In this document: piece by piece, positions 1-9,835 of the stretch
Position numbering within the stretch: the stretch's first letter is position 1
Layout: each line of letters starts with the position of its first letter
Assembly: GCF_026262505.1 (NCBI RefSeq)
Contig: NC_067207.1
Location: 9,764,082 to 9,828,081, forward strand
From: Trichomonas vaginalis G3
Lineage: Eukaryota > Parabasalia > Trichomonadida > Trichomonadidae
DNA: 64,000 nt
Direction: 5' to 3'
Notes under the pieces: generated by a model
What the model was told of the DNA's origin: nothing
The model's database searches: none
The model's input: the letters and a program-made list of their open reading frames with translations, nothing else
Program-made: the position numbers and the translations under genes

Positions 1-520
1 GAATCTTTAAAGCATTTAATCAAAATTCCAATTATTTATTTATCACAAGAAGAAGCAGAAGATTATTTAAAAAACTTTTTAATGTATAAAGAATTATATA
101 ATACAATCAAGAAGCAAGGATTAGAGGATAAAATTATTGATAAACAACGGATGAATTATTTGAAACACTTTCTATTTCAAAATTTTGATAGAGAATTTTT
201 GCATTCACTCATTTTTCTAGATGATGCAGTGAAATCAAAACTAATAACAAATGAGAATCATATTTTTAATCAGTTATTAACTCAATGTCGACACATTCAG
301 TGTTCATTCTTTATGGCTGTTCAATATTTCAAAGCATTAAGCACAAACATTAAATCAAATCTATCAACACTTTTCATTTTCAGTGGGTTTGTCGTCAACA
401 GTTGAACGTTATGCTTTATCAGTGAATTTACCAATGAGCATTAATAAACTTTACACACAATATCAGCAATTAGGTGAACATGGGAAAATAATAGTTGATT
501 TAAATAAAGGAGGTGTTTAA
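1..520 (+). pseudogene. Polinton packaging ATPase (A32/FtsK-HerA type), C-terminal part, frameshifted
   Basis: The reading frame is open from base 1, so the gene begins outside the window. A Walker B-like stretch 'LIFLDDA' (around 218-238) is followed by 'QCRHIQCSFFMAVQYFKAL', the sensor region typical of virus genome-packaging ATPases of the A32/FtsK-HerA clan, which pump DNA into capsids. The Walker A motif would lie upstream, outside the window. The frame closes at 405, but the neighbouring frame continues the protein from about 385 (SSTVERYALS...) to a TAA at 518-520, which means one base was lost near 383-390. The context of broken element genes, integrase and PolB supports a Polinton/Maverick assignment. 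Identification as ATPase is fairly firm; activity is unlikely because of the frameshift and missing 5' end in view. Confidence 0.75.
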
Positions 521-570
521 ATTTGATTAACTTTTTATAATTAATTTTTATTTTTTATTTATAATTAAAC

Positions 571-1464
571 ATGACTGAAATAGCAAATCTTCTACAGGTT
601 CCATTAAAACAAGGGACAAACAAAAAGGGTGCATATAATAGAACTATGAAAGTTCCTGATGGAATGAAAGAATTAGTTCATATTTTGCTGGTCTTCAAAA
701 AGATGTTAAACAAATGAGAAACGTTTAACATTACCAGAAGCTCAAGCATATGCCAAACGTCAAGGTCAAATTGGGAAGCACACGAAGCAGACATTACGGG
801 TCCAAATGGAAAACCTGATGGTATAAATGAAGTTTTCGTTACTGATGGTCAAGGAAATATTAAAGTCATAAATGGTTACAAATTAACTATAACTGATTAT
901 CCTAAACGTAAAGCATATAATGAACGTTATCCTATGCAATTTGATGAAAATGGAAAAGCTGTTAAACAATACATTGGAGAAGGTTGAAAATGGTCCAATT
1001 ATTCATACCGTTATAATCCATATTCTTATTTCAATGAAGAATTAAATGCTATTGAAGAGGGACGGATGGATTACCACGATATTCTAACCAGTTTGATGGT
1101 CAATATGCAAATATTAGACCTGAAATTTCAGCTAAGAAATTCTTTAAAGTTGCTTTATTCGATCCAGTTTTCGCAAATGTTAAAGATGAACTTAAACAGC
1201 AATTCCAACCAATTATAGTAGCAAGAATTGCATCAGGTGCTTTATCTCAAGCATTCAAAGATTTAATTAGAAACCATTATATCAGCAACGAGGTTAACTT
1301 ATGATTTAGTTAAGGAATCAGATAAAAGAAAATTTGAGAAATCAGATGATTATAAGAATGCAATTAATGAATATATTAGGTCTATTAATTACAATGAATC
1401 AGCTAAAAATCAACTTCATGAACAAATACAGGGAATAATAGATTCAAAACTTCCAGCAAAATAA
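571..1464 (+). pseudogene. Conserved Polinton-type protein, several frameshifts
   Basis: An ATG at 571 opens '[20 protein letters not shown]', preceded by an AT-rich stretch. The protein can be followed through at least three frame changes (near 690, 755 and 1275) and an in-frame TGA near 985, to the C-terminal 'IQGIIDSKLPAK' and a TAA at 1462-1464. Recognisable blocks are 'INGYKLTITDYPKRKAYNERYP' (around 870-930) and 'AKKFFKVALFDPVFANVKDEL' (around 1130-1195). I believe this family occurs in Trichomonas Mavericks next to the ATPase, but I cannot assign a capsid or enzymatic role from the sequence. About 295 residues would be encoded if unbroken. It cannot make a full protein as it stands. 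Confidence 0.5.
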
Positions 1465-1490
1465 AAGTTTAAATATATTTTTTTTTATTC

Positions 1491-1498
1491 GAATATAA
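1491..1498 (+). promoter_or_regulatory. TATA-like box abutting ATG (element promoter)
   Basis: A T-rich run followed by GAATATAA sits directly against the ATG at 1499. The same arrangement (T-rich run, TATATAA, ATG) recurs at 5136, 7650 and, on the minus strand, 9689, so it is probably a shared promoter/start signature of this element. Confidence 0.4.
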
Positions 1499-2168
1499 AT
1501 GAGAAGACGTTTCACTAGTCAAAAGAACACTAACGCAAAAGCAGAGATTACGGTTGGTTTATAACGTAAATGATGATAAATCACGAATTATTCAAAATGT
1601 TAAAGTTTAATGTTAGCCCCGAATTAACAAGGTCAGCAACTCAACCAAATTTATTAACTCGTGACTTACCGAAAAAGGAGGAGAGCAAAATTAAGAAGAT
1701 GGAGACCCAATCATTTTCTTCTGAACCCGGTAAAGAACCTGTTGAAATTCCACTTATCCAACATACCCCCAGCCTCTTTCATCAAACATCGAGAACCCAT
1801 ATAAAATAGACATTAATTCTGAATTAATGAAAATTTACCGTGATATAATAATTAATAATTATGATTCAATAATAAATTTAATTGACCAATCCGGTTTAAT
1901 TATTTTAACCTTATGAATCATTAATTCACATTATCGCCATTCTTTGTGATGTTCAAGATTCAGACGTTAAGATTCAATTTTTCATAGATGATGAGGTTTC
2001 ATGCTGCGGAACAGTTGCAAAATAAATCCTATAAAGGATATTAGCACAATTAAGATAATCAAAGAACGGAACAACAACTGAACTTCATTTAACATATAAT
2101 GATATTTTAATAAAATAGTTGATGAATATAAAATATCACTTGAAAAATTCTTTGTTAAGGCTATTTAA
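1499..2168 (+). pseudogene. Degenerate Polinton gene of unknown function
   Basis: An ATG at 1499 starts a basic N-terminus (MRRRFTSQKNTNAKAEITVG). Coding-like sequence continues in other frames: 1570-1806 (MMINHELFKMLKF...), then 'ELMKIYRDIIINNYDSIINL' around 1820-1885, 'ESLIHIIAILCDVQDSDVKI' around 1915-1975 and a final segment ending near 2168. At least four frame changes are needed. No motif was recognised. Its place between the conserved protein at 571-1464 and the divergent pair at 2287/2666 suggests a structural or assembly gene, but that is only context. Confidence 0.35.
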
Positions 2169-2286
2169 TATTCAAGCATTAACATTATTGAATAATAATC
2201 CTTTGAATCATAATCAATAATAATTGACCTTTCACTAGTTTCTTATCGTTTGTTTTATTTCTTTTTGTTCCCACTATCCGGATCGG

Positions 2287-2645
2287 TCATTGTAATTGTT
2301 TTTTTATAGTATCAGCTTTATCTTTAACTTCAATCTTTTTCCATCGGGATATTTAAACCAAAATTCCAAAAATTCGATATTGTCAATCTGTTCATATTTT
2401 AATCTATCAATTACATTTTTAATACCATCTGAAAATCTTATGAAATGGTCATTATATGGGTTTGATTGAACTAAATTTTGAATGAAGTGAAATATAACCT
2501 GTTTGATGAATATGACACTGACTCATATTTTCTGAAAACACTAAAATTTTATAACATGAATGAATTTCTTATTCGTTGAATTTATGAATTCTTGAGGTAA
2601 TCTTATTCTAGTTTTATTTATCACTGGAAAATAACGCTTTACCAT
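2287..2645 (-). pseudogene. Conserved small Polinton protein, frameshifted
   Basis: On the minus strand an ATG at 2645 opens 'MVKRYFPVINKTRIRLPQEF', and a second block 'NPYNDHFIRFSDGIKNVIDR' followed by 'EFLEFWFKYPDG' appears in another frame down to a stop at 2287-2289. Two frame changes are needed. The start codon is 20 bp from that of the plus-strand gene at 2666, so the two genes are divergent and share a promoter containing an ATCGTAATAAA block. Function is not recognised. Confidence 0.4.
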
Positions 2646-2665
2646 ATTTTTAATCGTAATAAAAA

Positions 2666-3375
2666 ATGTCAATTATCAATATTATTTCGAATAATAACTG
2701 TGAATTAAATTTAACAGTTAGCGGAATTTATAATGTTACTCTCGTTTCTGTGAGTGGTAAATTTAATCCCATTCTTTTAGACCCTTCAGATTATATATCA
2801 TTTATTAAAGATGACCATGAAAAAACGTATGATATGTATATAAATAATGTGATAGCGAAATGGGATATTAACATGATTTTAAGTTATTTAAATGAATCAT
2901 TTATCGTATGGTATGAAGAAAATTTTAAATCAAAACCCGATAAACTTTTTGAACTTGATGAAATAAATAACCTTATTAAATTCCCGCTGAAAATTAAATT
3001 TGTACTCCTCATCTTCGTTCATTGTTGGGAATATTAAATTTTGAAAAAGATGTTGGGGATGTTTTGTATTCTGACACTGGTTCCAATTTCATTTTAATCA
3101 AATGTAATAAGTTAATACCCCAATGAGATTTTCACATCAAAACATTAGACCCTAACTCTTACCCATCAATACAAAACATTTTATCCATCAACTTAAACAC
3201 ATTTTCTTATCATATCCGTTTCAATTATCCGGGAATTCATTTATTCTTCATTCAAAAGATTTATCAAATATTAAATTTAGAATAACTGACCTATTTGATT
3301 GTGATTTAGAATTTATGAATGAAATATTATGGCAATTTCAAATAGAGAAAATAGCTGATGAGATAACGGATTAAA
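2666..3375 (+). pseudogene. Conserved Polinton protein of unknown function, frameshifted
   Basis: The ORF opens at 2666 (MSIINIISNNNCELNLTVSG) and is readable to about 2990. The protein then continues in other frames ('DVGDVLYSDTGSNFILIKCN', 'LDPNSYPSIQNILSINLNTF') to a plausible end 'NEILWQFQIEKIADEITD' with TAA at 3373-3375. Roughly 235 residues are implied, with at least three single-base indels. The N-terminal part looks beta-rich, which would suit a minor capsid or penton-type protein, but I see no diagnostic motif. It is divergently transcribed from the gene ending at 2287. Confidence 0.4.
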
Positions 3376-3510
3376 TATTTATTTTTAAATCGTAATAAAT
3401 GATTTAAACAACAGCAACTTAAGGCGCAAAGCACCCAGGTCTTCAGACCATTACATACGCCATATATGCATATAATTCAAAGACGGCAGAACAAACGCAA
3501 AGGTTGAAAT

Positions 3511-4578
3511 ATGGAGATTTTGGAGATAGTATTGAAAAATGACCGTTTCGAATTCGTTTGCAAAGGTGGTGCAGTGATATCAAATATAAAAGAAATTTTA
3601 TTTATGAATTCAAAAATTAAAGGAATAACGGATGATATAACATCAATTCCACCAGAAGAACAGAGATATTACGCATTAATGCATTTCCTAAAGTTTTGAA
3701 GATTGGAAGATTTAATTTAAATGAGGAATTCATAGAAGGTTTCCTAAATGACATAATGAAGAAGGTAGATAAGGAATACGTGGATAGTGAGTTAATGAAG
3801 AAGGCAAATTTGGTTTATGTAGATGAAAAAGATAATGAAATTAAAGAAAAGGTTGAATGGTATCATAAATGGACATCGGAGACTTTTAAAGTTAAAGCTG
3901 ATACAGGATGGGTTTTCAGGATGTTTAGACCTTAAAGCAGATAAAACTTATGTTGATGAAAAAGATAATGAAATTAAAGAAAAGGTTGAATGGTATCATA
4001 AATGGACATCGGAGACTTTTAAAGTTAAAGCTGATACAGGATGGGTTTCAGGATGTTTAGACCTTAAAGCAGATAAAACTTATGTAGATGAAAATTATGC
4101 AAAGAAGTCGGAAGTAAATGATGTGATTACAAGCATGAAAAATGAAATACTTCAAACATTATATCCTATAGGCTCTATTTATACATCAATGAACTCAACA
4201 AATCCAGCAAGTGTTTTAGGTTTTGGTGAATGGAAGCAGATTGTAGACAAATTCTTATACTGTGCTAAATATTCAAAGCAAACAGGAGGCTCAAAGAAAA
4301 TTAAAGAAGCAAACCTTCCACCGCACACTCATACAGGAACGACAAACTTTTCTGGCGACCATAGACACTCATTAAGAGACCACCCATTATATAACTCAGG
4401 CTATGAAGCTGGTTATGATGTTTTATCTCCAGCTTATAACGATTCAACAAAAAAGACTTTTCGACAAACTGAACCAGGAGGAAATCATGTCCATACTTTC
4501 ACAACAAATCCAACAGGCTTGGGTAAAGATTACATGCCACCATTTGTGACTGTATTTGCATGGTACCGGATGAACTAA
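3511..4578 (+). pseudogene. Phage-tail-collar-like fibre protein with internal repeats, frameshifted
   Basis: The N-terminal piece starts at 3511 (MEILEIVLKNDRFEFVCKGG). One frame change near 3690 and another near 3914 are needed to read on to the TAA at 4576-4578. The middle is a repeated helical segment with 'TYVDEKDNEIKEKVEWYHKW' repeated every 44 residues. The C-terminal domain (from about 4155) has 'YPIGSIYTSMNSTNPASVLG', 'GSKKIKEANLPPHTHTG' and a terminal 'MPPFVTVFAWYRMN'. This order (PIGSIY, LPPHTH, PPFVTVYAW-like end) is characteristic of phage tail-collar/short tail fibre and receptor-binding tips. Such a fibre in a protist Polinton suggests a spike or adhesion protein of a virion. 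The 1-T frameshift lies in the first repeat copy. Confidence 0.6.
3818..4110 (+). repeat. 132-bp in-frame tandem repeat inside the fibre gene
   Basis: A 132-bp unit (44 codons) beginning at about 3819 is repeated from 3952, and the start of a third unit appears at about 4071. The first copy has one additional T in the run at 3912-3915, which accounts for the local frameshift. The near-identity of the copies indicates recent duplication or gene conversion. Confidence 0.85.
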
Positions 4579-4634
4579 ATATATTTTATGTCTGTAATTA
4601 ATTAGGTAATGAAGTAGCGGATGAACTGCAGAAA

Positions 4635-5072
4635 TAAATTTTATCGTTAATGGTTTTTAGGTTATTCAATAATTAATTATTTTTGAATAACTGAAGGTGT
4701 CACCACGTCACCATGTCACCAGGTTAATTAACTTCTCTTAAAATTACTGACAACATGACATTTTGACAACATTCCCGGAAATATATTTTATCGTTAATGG
4801 TTTTTAGGTTATTCAATAATTAATTATTTTTGAATAACTGAAGGTGTCACTACGTCACCATATCACGAGGTTAATTAACTTCTCTTAAAATTACTGACAA
4901 CATGACATTTTGACAACATTCCCGGAAATATATTTTATCGTTAATGTTTACGTTAATGTTTCGTAAATGTTTTCATGAATGTTTTCAGTGTCACCACGTC
5001 ACCATGTCACCAGGTTAATTAACTTCTCTTAAAATTACTGACAACATGACATTTTGACAACATTCCCGGAAA
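4635..5072 (+). repeat. Three tandem ~147-bp repeats with GTCACC iterons
   Basis: A unit of about 147 bp starts at 4641, 4788 and 4935. Each copy carries three 8-bp-phased NNGTCACC motifs (around 4698-4721, 4845-4868 and 4990-5013), followed by an AT-rich palindrome TTAATTAA and a GACAACATGACATTTTGACA block. The third copy differs in its first half. A single inverted copy lies on the other side of the helicase-primase gene (7487-7618). Phased short iterons beside a replication gene suggest an origin or regulatory site; this is inference. Confidence 0.85.
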
Positions 5073-5127
5073 TTTGATGCAGTCCAAAAATAAAGTTAGT
5101 TTTAAAATTATTTTTATTTTTTTATTC

Positions 5128-5135
5128 CTATATAA
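5128..5135 (+). promoter_or_regulatory. TATA-like box abutting ATG of the primase-helicase gene
   Basis: CTATATAA ends immediately before the ATG at 5136, after a T-rich tract. This is the same signature as at 1499, 7650 and 9689. Confidence 0.45.
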
Positions 5136-7448
5136 ATGACAGCAACAAACAACAACAGCAACTATATCGTTTCTGATGAAAAAGTTATTGATTCATTAGC
5201 TGAGGAATTAGTTGTGGCAGAAACTAAAACCCTCAACGAAAGAATTGGTGAAAACAAGATTGATTTACATAACTACCTCAAACATGATGGAGGAAGAGGA
5301 AGGAAAACTGGTATGGCTTTATTAGTAAATAAAATATCAAATTTAACGATTATAGATGTTGATATCAATAAATCGTACAATGATGAACTTAAAGAAACAG
5401 CTAGAAAAGATATTTTATCAAAACTTTCGGATAAAGATGTTATCGTTAAAACCGCTTCAGGAGGTCTTCACATTTATTGCAACACTAATTTCTTCTATGC
5501 AGTTTCGAACAGAATGATTAAATGCTATTCCTGCAATGATTATGATATTGATATCATGACTTCTATGGATGATTCAAAGCGTTCTTTAGTAGTTATGGCT
5601 GATTCAAGAGTTCGCAAGAATGCAACAGAACCAATCAATACATACTCATTCATTCGTGGAAGTTACGATTCAACATTAACTAGAACAGTGAATGATATAT
5701 TAAATGATTTGAATATTAAGGTAAGAGTTGAACAGAATAACGAAGAAACAAAGACTATCATGAATGAAAACAAAGATGTAAACATTGACGATAAACTTGC
5801 CCAGAGCATAGTTGATGGCATCTGTGATTTTGAAGTACATAATGACGGTGGAAACATGAATTTAGAAAAAGAAGTTACATTATTCACACTGTTTCAAGCA
5901 ATTAATTCGTTACCTAATCATTTAATTAATGAAGCATACGATAACGTTTATAACTTCTGCAATTTAACTGAAAATGCAAAAAGTAATTTTGAAAAAGCAC
6001 GTAGTAGATATGCACATTTAATGACTTCTCCATTTGTTTTGGTGAAGATTCTAAAACTATACCAAAAAGAATATTATGATGAATACGTTTTACCTTTATT
6101 ACGTAAGCCAAAAATAACATTTGATATAAAACTTGATGACTCGTTTTTGATAACAGATATTAGACGCAAGGCTGAAAATCATCAGTATAAAAACAGTTCT
6201 GAAGTAATTGAGGATTTATCACGTGTAATCCGTTTTGTAGATTGTGGAAATAAATACTTCATTCAAAAGGACTATAATATCCACGACAAAATGAATCAAA
6301 TATCATTCGTTCTTCAATCAAACATGAAAGAGTCACTCAAAATGATTAAATTATTTAAAGAAGAAGGTAAAACAATAACAGCATGGGATGTACTACTAAA
6401 TCAATTGTCTTCATTAACCGTTAAGGGTGTTTGCTTTAAATCTAATTCTCCAGATGTTTTCTCAACGTTTCAAGGTTATAAATACAACATTCTCGAAAAG
6501 CCTGATTACTCAAAAATTGAGATGTTTATGGATTTCATTAAAGAAGCCATTTGTGATAATAACGATGAAGTGTATAAATACCCTCTCGGCTGGATTGCAT
6601 CAATGATTCAACATCCTTGAATCAAGAATGAAACAGCAATTATTTTGAAAGGACTTCAGGGAACAGGTAAAAACAGATTTACAGACATTATTTCTGAACT
6701 TCTCGCCGGTTATTCATGTAAAAACATTACTGAAATAAGTGAGCTAACGGGTAATTTCAATTCAGTAGTTGAGAATAAATTGTTTCTTGTACTTAATGAA
6801 CTCAAGAATGTAGGTGAAGACAGACTCGCAAACTTCAACGCTTTGAAATCAATTATTACGGATAATGAGATAAGAATTAATGAAAAGAATCAACCCAGAA
6901 GAACTGCTCAGAATGTTGCCAATTTCATTTTGGTAACTAATAACGTTTACCCTGTCAAAATTGAAGTTGGAGACAGAAGATACGTAGTTTTAAGAGTTAA
7001 TGGTAAATTCAAGGGTCAATTTGATTATTTCAAGAATTTGATGAATTCATGCACTAAGGAATTTTATGATAACCTTTTAACATATTTTATGCAATATGAC
7101 CTTTCATCATTTAATGTACGAATCATACCGATGACTGAAGCCAAACAAGATTTAATAGAATTATCAACAAATCCTTTAGATGTATGGATAAATACACATT
7201 ATGATGAATTGTGTGCAGGTATGACGTGTAAAAATGCTCTATTCTGCAAACCATCAGACATGAAAGACAAAAACTTTCAAATGAGCATTAAGGATAAATG
7301 TGATAGGAAACAGAGAAGAATAGATGGTAAACAAACAAGGTGTTATGTTTTGAAAGAAGAAATGAAAGGATTATATAAACAGGTTGAACCAAACGATAAT
7401 GAGGATTCATTTACTGATGATGAAATACCTGTAAATGAAGCTTTATAA
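5136..7448 (+). pseudogene. AEP primase-SF3 helicase (D5-like) replication protein with one in-frame TGA
   Basis: One frame runs from the ATG at 5136 to a TAA at 7446-7448, interrupted only by TGA at 6618-6620, giving about 770 codons. The N-terminal part is an archaeo-eukaryotic primase (PrimPol type): 'NLTIIDVDINKS' carries the catalytic hhhDhD motif and 'ASGGLHIYC' the sxH motif. The C-terminal part is an SF3 helicase: Walker A-like 'GLQGTGKNRFTD' (about 6650), Walker B region 'KLFLVLNELKN' (about 6778) and motif C 'VANFILVTNN' (about 6915). SF3 helicase-primases unwind and prime DNA for virus-like replicons. The nonsense codon falls between a D5_N-like region and the helicase core; a single substitution would explain it. 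Inverted iteron repeats flank the gene on both sides. Polintons usually rely on protein-primed PolB, so this module is unexpected here. Confidence 0.8.
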
Positions 7449-7486
7449 AGTATGATTGGAATTTATTTTTGCATTAATCCTGCTGT

Positions 7487-7618
7487 GTTGTCAAAATGTC
7501 ATGTTGTCATCATTTTTAAGAGAAGTTAATTAACCTGGTGACATGGTGACGTAGTGACACCTTCAGTTATTCAAAAATAATTAATTATTGAATAACCTAA
7601 AAACCATTAACGATAAAA
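7487..7618 (-). repeat. Inverted copy of the iteron repeat, downstream of the helicase gene
   Basis: This stretch is the reverse complement of the unit found three times at 4635-5072, including three phased GTCACC motifs, TTAATTAA and the GACAACATGACA block. The helicase-primase gene therefore sits between inverted copies about 2.4 kb apart. Confidence 0.85.
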
Positions 7619-7640
7619 TAACTGATAACAAAATTTTATT

Positions 7641-7649
7641 TTTATATAA
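7641..7649 (+). promoter_or_regulatory. TATA-like box abutting ATG at 7650
   Basis: TTTATATAA lies directly before ATG 7650, after a T-rich stretch. It is the same signature as at 1499, 5136 and 9689. Confidence 0.45.
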
Positions 7650-7835
7650 ATGGATACCCCACAAGCTCAAAATTTACCACGAATCATAACAAGGGAGGAA
7701 ATGATAAAAATGATGCAAGAACAAATTAAAAACAACAAACCACGAAAACCGAGAAGATGCGGTTATGCAGTAATGATGGAAAGAAGAACCCAGAAGGGTT
7801 CGGCGTCTCGAAGAGACGTTGTCGAAGAGGAATAA
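7650..7835 (+). CDS. Small basic hypothetical protein of the Polinton
   Basis: A 61-residue ORF from an ATG with the element-type TATA box ends at TAA 7833-7835. It opens 'MDTPQAQNLPRIITREEMIK' and is rich in K/R (KPRKPRR), then ends acidic (VVEEE). It may be a short nucleic-acid-binding protein or a truncated gene; no family is recognised. It ends 4 bp before the convergent minus-strand ORF at 7839. Confidence 0.4.
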   Translation: MDTPQAQNLPRIITREEMIKMMQEQIKNNKPRKPRRCGYAVMMERRTQKGSASRRDVVEEE

Positions 7836-7838
7836 AAA

Positions 7839-8135
7839 TTAAATTTGGATAGAGTTTAAAAATTCATCTTTATTAAATTCATCTCTTCCAATCAATTTAT
7901 TTATTCTATTAAATTCTTTTATTTTTGCTTCACTCAGTTTAAGGATTGAACGGTAAGTTTCTAATTTTTCGATTATTTCTTTCCTCTCTTTATCGTTTTC
8001 AATTACTTTAGTTTTATGGGCATCAGCCCCACCGCATTGCAGCTTCTTTTTGTAATAGCATATTTTTGATTTAATTTTGTTTAGTTTCTTTTTATATTCA
8101 TTGTCTGGACTCTTGGCTGCTTTGTTGTCACTCAT
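7839..8135 (-). CDS. Small lysine-rich helical hypothetical protein of the Polinton
   Basis: This is a 98-residue ORF with ATG at 8135 and stop at 7839. The sequence is strongly charged and helical (KKKLNKIKSKICYYKKKL; KERKEIIEKLETYRSILKLS), consistent with a coiled coil and possible nucleic-acid binding. It lies directly downstream of the integrase on the same strand (the integrase stop is about 20 bp upstream of its ATG), so it may share its transcript. No family is recognised. Confidence 0.45.
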   Translation of the reverse strand: MSDNKAAKSPDNEYKKKLNKIKSKICYYKKKLQCGGADAHKTKVIENDKERKEIIEKLETYRSILKLSEAKIKEFNRINKLIGRDEFNKDEFLNSIQI

Positions 8136-8154
8136 TTCTTACGAAATAAAAAAA

Positions 8155-9689
8155 TTAAATATTATTTAAATATAATGGAGTAATAAAATAAATCGGAATT
8201 TCTATTAATTTATTGTCAACTTCAACTAATGCATTGCCGTTAATATATCTAACAAATTCAGCTATTGTGTCAAATCTTCGTCTTCTTTTTGTCATTGATT
8301 TATCAGTTTTTCCATAATCGAGATGAATCAAAACTTTATCCCCTTGTTTAAAATTCATGAGCCCCGAATTAATTTGTTCACGTTTAACATCATTCAACCT
8401 TTCCATGTGCTTTCTAATATATTCCCATTCTTTTGAAATATCATTTTTCATTTCCACTGGTTTCATGTTTATAGTTCTATGCCATGTATTATTGTAATAA
8501 TATACTAACTGCTGTATGATGGAGTCATGATTTCCATCCCAGTATATCTGACCGTTAACCCCTAACGCATCTCTAAGAGTTCTCATTACCGCATCAACTA
8601 TTTTATTATGAAACGTATATGGAGAGGATGAAAAGAAAAAATTAATTTGTGGGAAATAATGAGCCATAGCTGCCTGAAATCCTTTATCACCATCACCCCT
8701 GATATTATCTACTCTTTCATGATCTAGTAAGTATTGTATAGCTCTTCTTGTTTCCTGTTCTGTTTTCCCTTTCACCGGAATGCAATATAAATATCTGGTG
8801 TTAATGTTAATGGCAAATAAATAAGTAACGTTTCCTTTTGAATATTCTAAATGATCGATTTCGTATGAATATGGATATGGTGCAAATGAAGGGCGACTAA
8901 ATTTTTCCTTTAACGGTTGAATTTTCGGGTCAATTGGTTTATTTAATATCTTGAAATCCTTTTTAAAATCTTTTTGCTTCTTTAATGTTTGAAATGGATA
9001 TAATAAAGTGAATGATGAAGGATTAACTGAAGGAGGAGGAGGTACTGTCGTTGGAGGTTTTGGTGTTGCAAGTGGTTTAATTTTATCTGCTTTGATTTTG
9101 GATGATGAAGTTTTGGATTTTATTCCCCCTTCATTAATTCTGGATGTATTCTATTCATTTGTTTTAAATATGCTGTATATAAAGGTTTGATATACTTTCC
9201 CGCTTCGAGTTTATGTTGAAGGATGAATTCCAAAAGTTGATCTTCATTTAAAAGTCGGGCTGAATATAGTTTAACTAATGAATCATAAATTAAAGCCTGT
9301 GCATCATTTATGGTCTGAAGGACCTGGGCGTTTTGCACCTTTTGTTTTTGTTCCTTTGGTTTTTGCGGCTCAGGATTATATAATTTATATAATTCATCAA
9401 TATCTTCTTCTGTTAATACTTTATTTTTGAAATCTTTCAATTGTTTAAGTTGTGATTTAGTTTTTCCCTTTGTATATTCATTATTTTTAATTTTGTCTTT
9501 AATTTTAGAAATTATTTTATCATGATATTTCAAAATTTCATTTTTATAATATGGATAATAATAATCCATATCATCACCCGTTATATTGTTATTATGTTTT
9601 TGGAGATATGATTTTAATTCATAATAATTAAGAAAATTTTGATTAAGTACTAAATCATAAATTAAATTTTTTAAATCTGTGTTATCCAT
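8155..9689 (-). pseudogene. Polinton retroviral-type integrase, split by a one-base frameshift
   Basis: The ATG is at 9689, with a TATA-like box next to it. The N-terminal ORF (helical, about 189 residues, MDNTDLKNLIYDLVLNQNFL) closes at 9120 just after a run of five G; one more G would put it in frame with the rest. That frame continues through a proline/lysine-rich linker and the catalytic core: 'YEIDHLEYSKG' (first acidic residue, about 8850), 'NIRGDGDKGFQAA' (second, about 8690), and 'FHNKIVDAVMRTLRD' (third, apparently D rather than E, about 8610). The C-terminal 'FKQGDKVLIHLDYGKTDKS' to 'DTIAEFVRYINGNALVEV' resembles a chromodomain/SH3-like tail. The enzyme family joins Polinton ends to target DNA. 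About 510 residues if unbroken. The shorter ORF from 8775 begins with a GTG and lacks the first catalytic D, so that start is not real. Confidence 0.8.
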
Positions 9690-9696
9690 TTATATA
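9690..9696 (-). promoter_or_regulatory. TATA-like box abutting the integrase ATG
   Basis: On the minus strand TATATAA precedes ATG 9689 after a run of T. It is the same signature as at three plus-strand genes of this element. Confidence 0.45.
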
Positions 9697-9712
9697 AAAA
9701 TAAAATAAATGT

Positions 9713-9805
9713 TTAAGGGTGCCCACCTCTTTGAATCATAGTATCAAAACCATTATTTACATATTGAATCGCATCATTAACGGTTCCTTTTGTCTCTTCT
9801 GTGGC
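9713..9805 (-). pseudogene. Short Polinton ORF remnant between PolB and integrase
   Basis: On the minus strand, sequence from about 9805 to TAA at 9713-9715 reads as 'ETKGTVNDAIQYVNNGFDTM' with a terminal 'IQRGGHP'. The only nearby ATG (9807) is in another frame, so a single-base change at the start is implied. About 30 residues; function unknown. It lies between the polymerase stop and the integrase promoter. Confidence 0.3.
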
Positions 9806-9835
9806 ATTTTATTAAAAATAAAATTTTAAATTGTA

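Noticed and set aside
6600-6660. Programmed readthrough or selenocysteine at TGA 6618
   Set aside because: No supporting structure was noticed, and other genes of the element also carry disabling changes; a nonsense mutation is simpler.
9008-9190. Plus-strand glycine/valine-rich ORF
   Set aside because: Overlaps the integrase linker on the opposite strand, which has the better protein-like composition.
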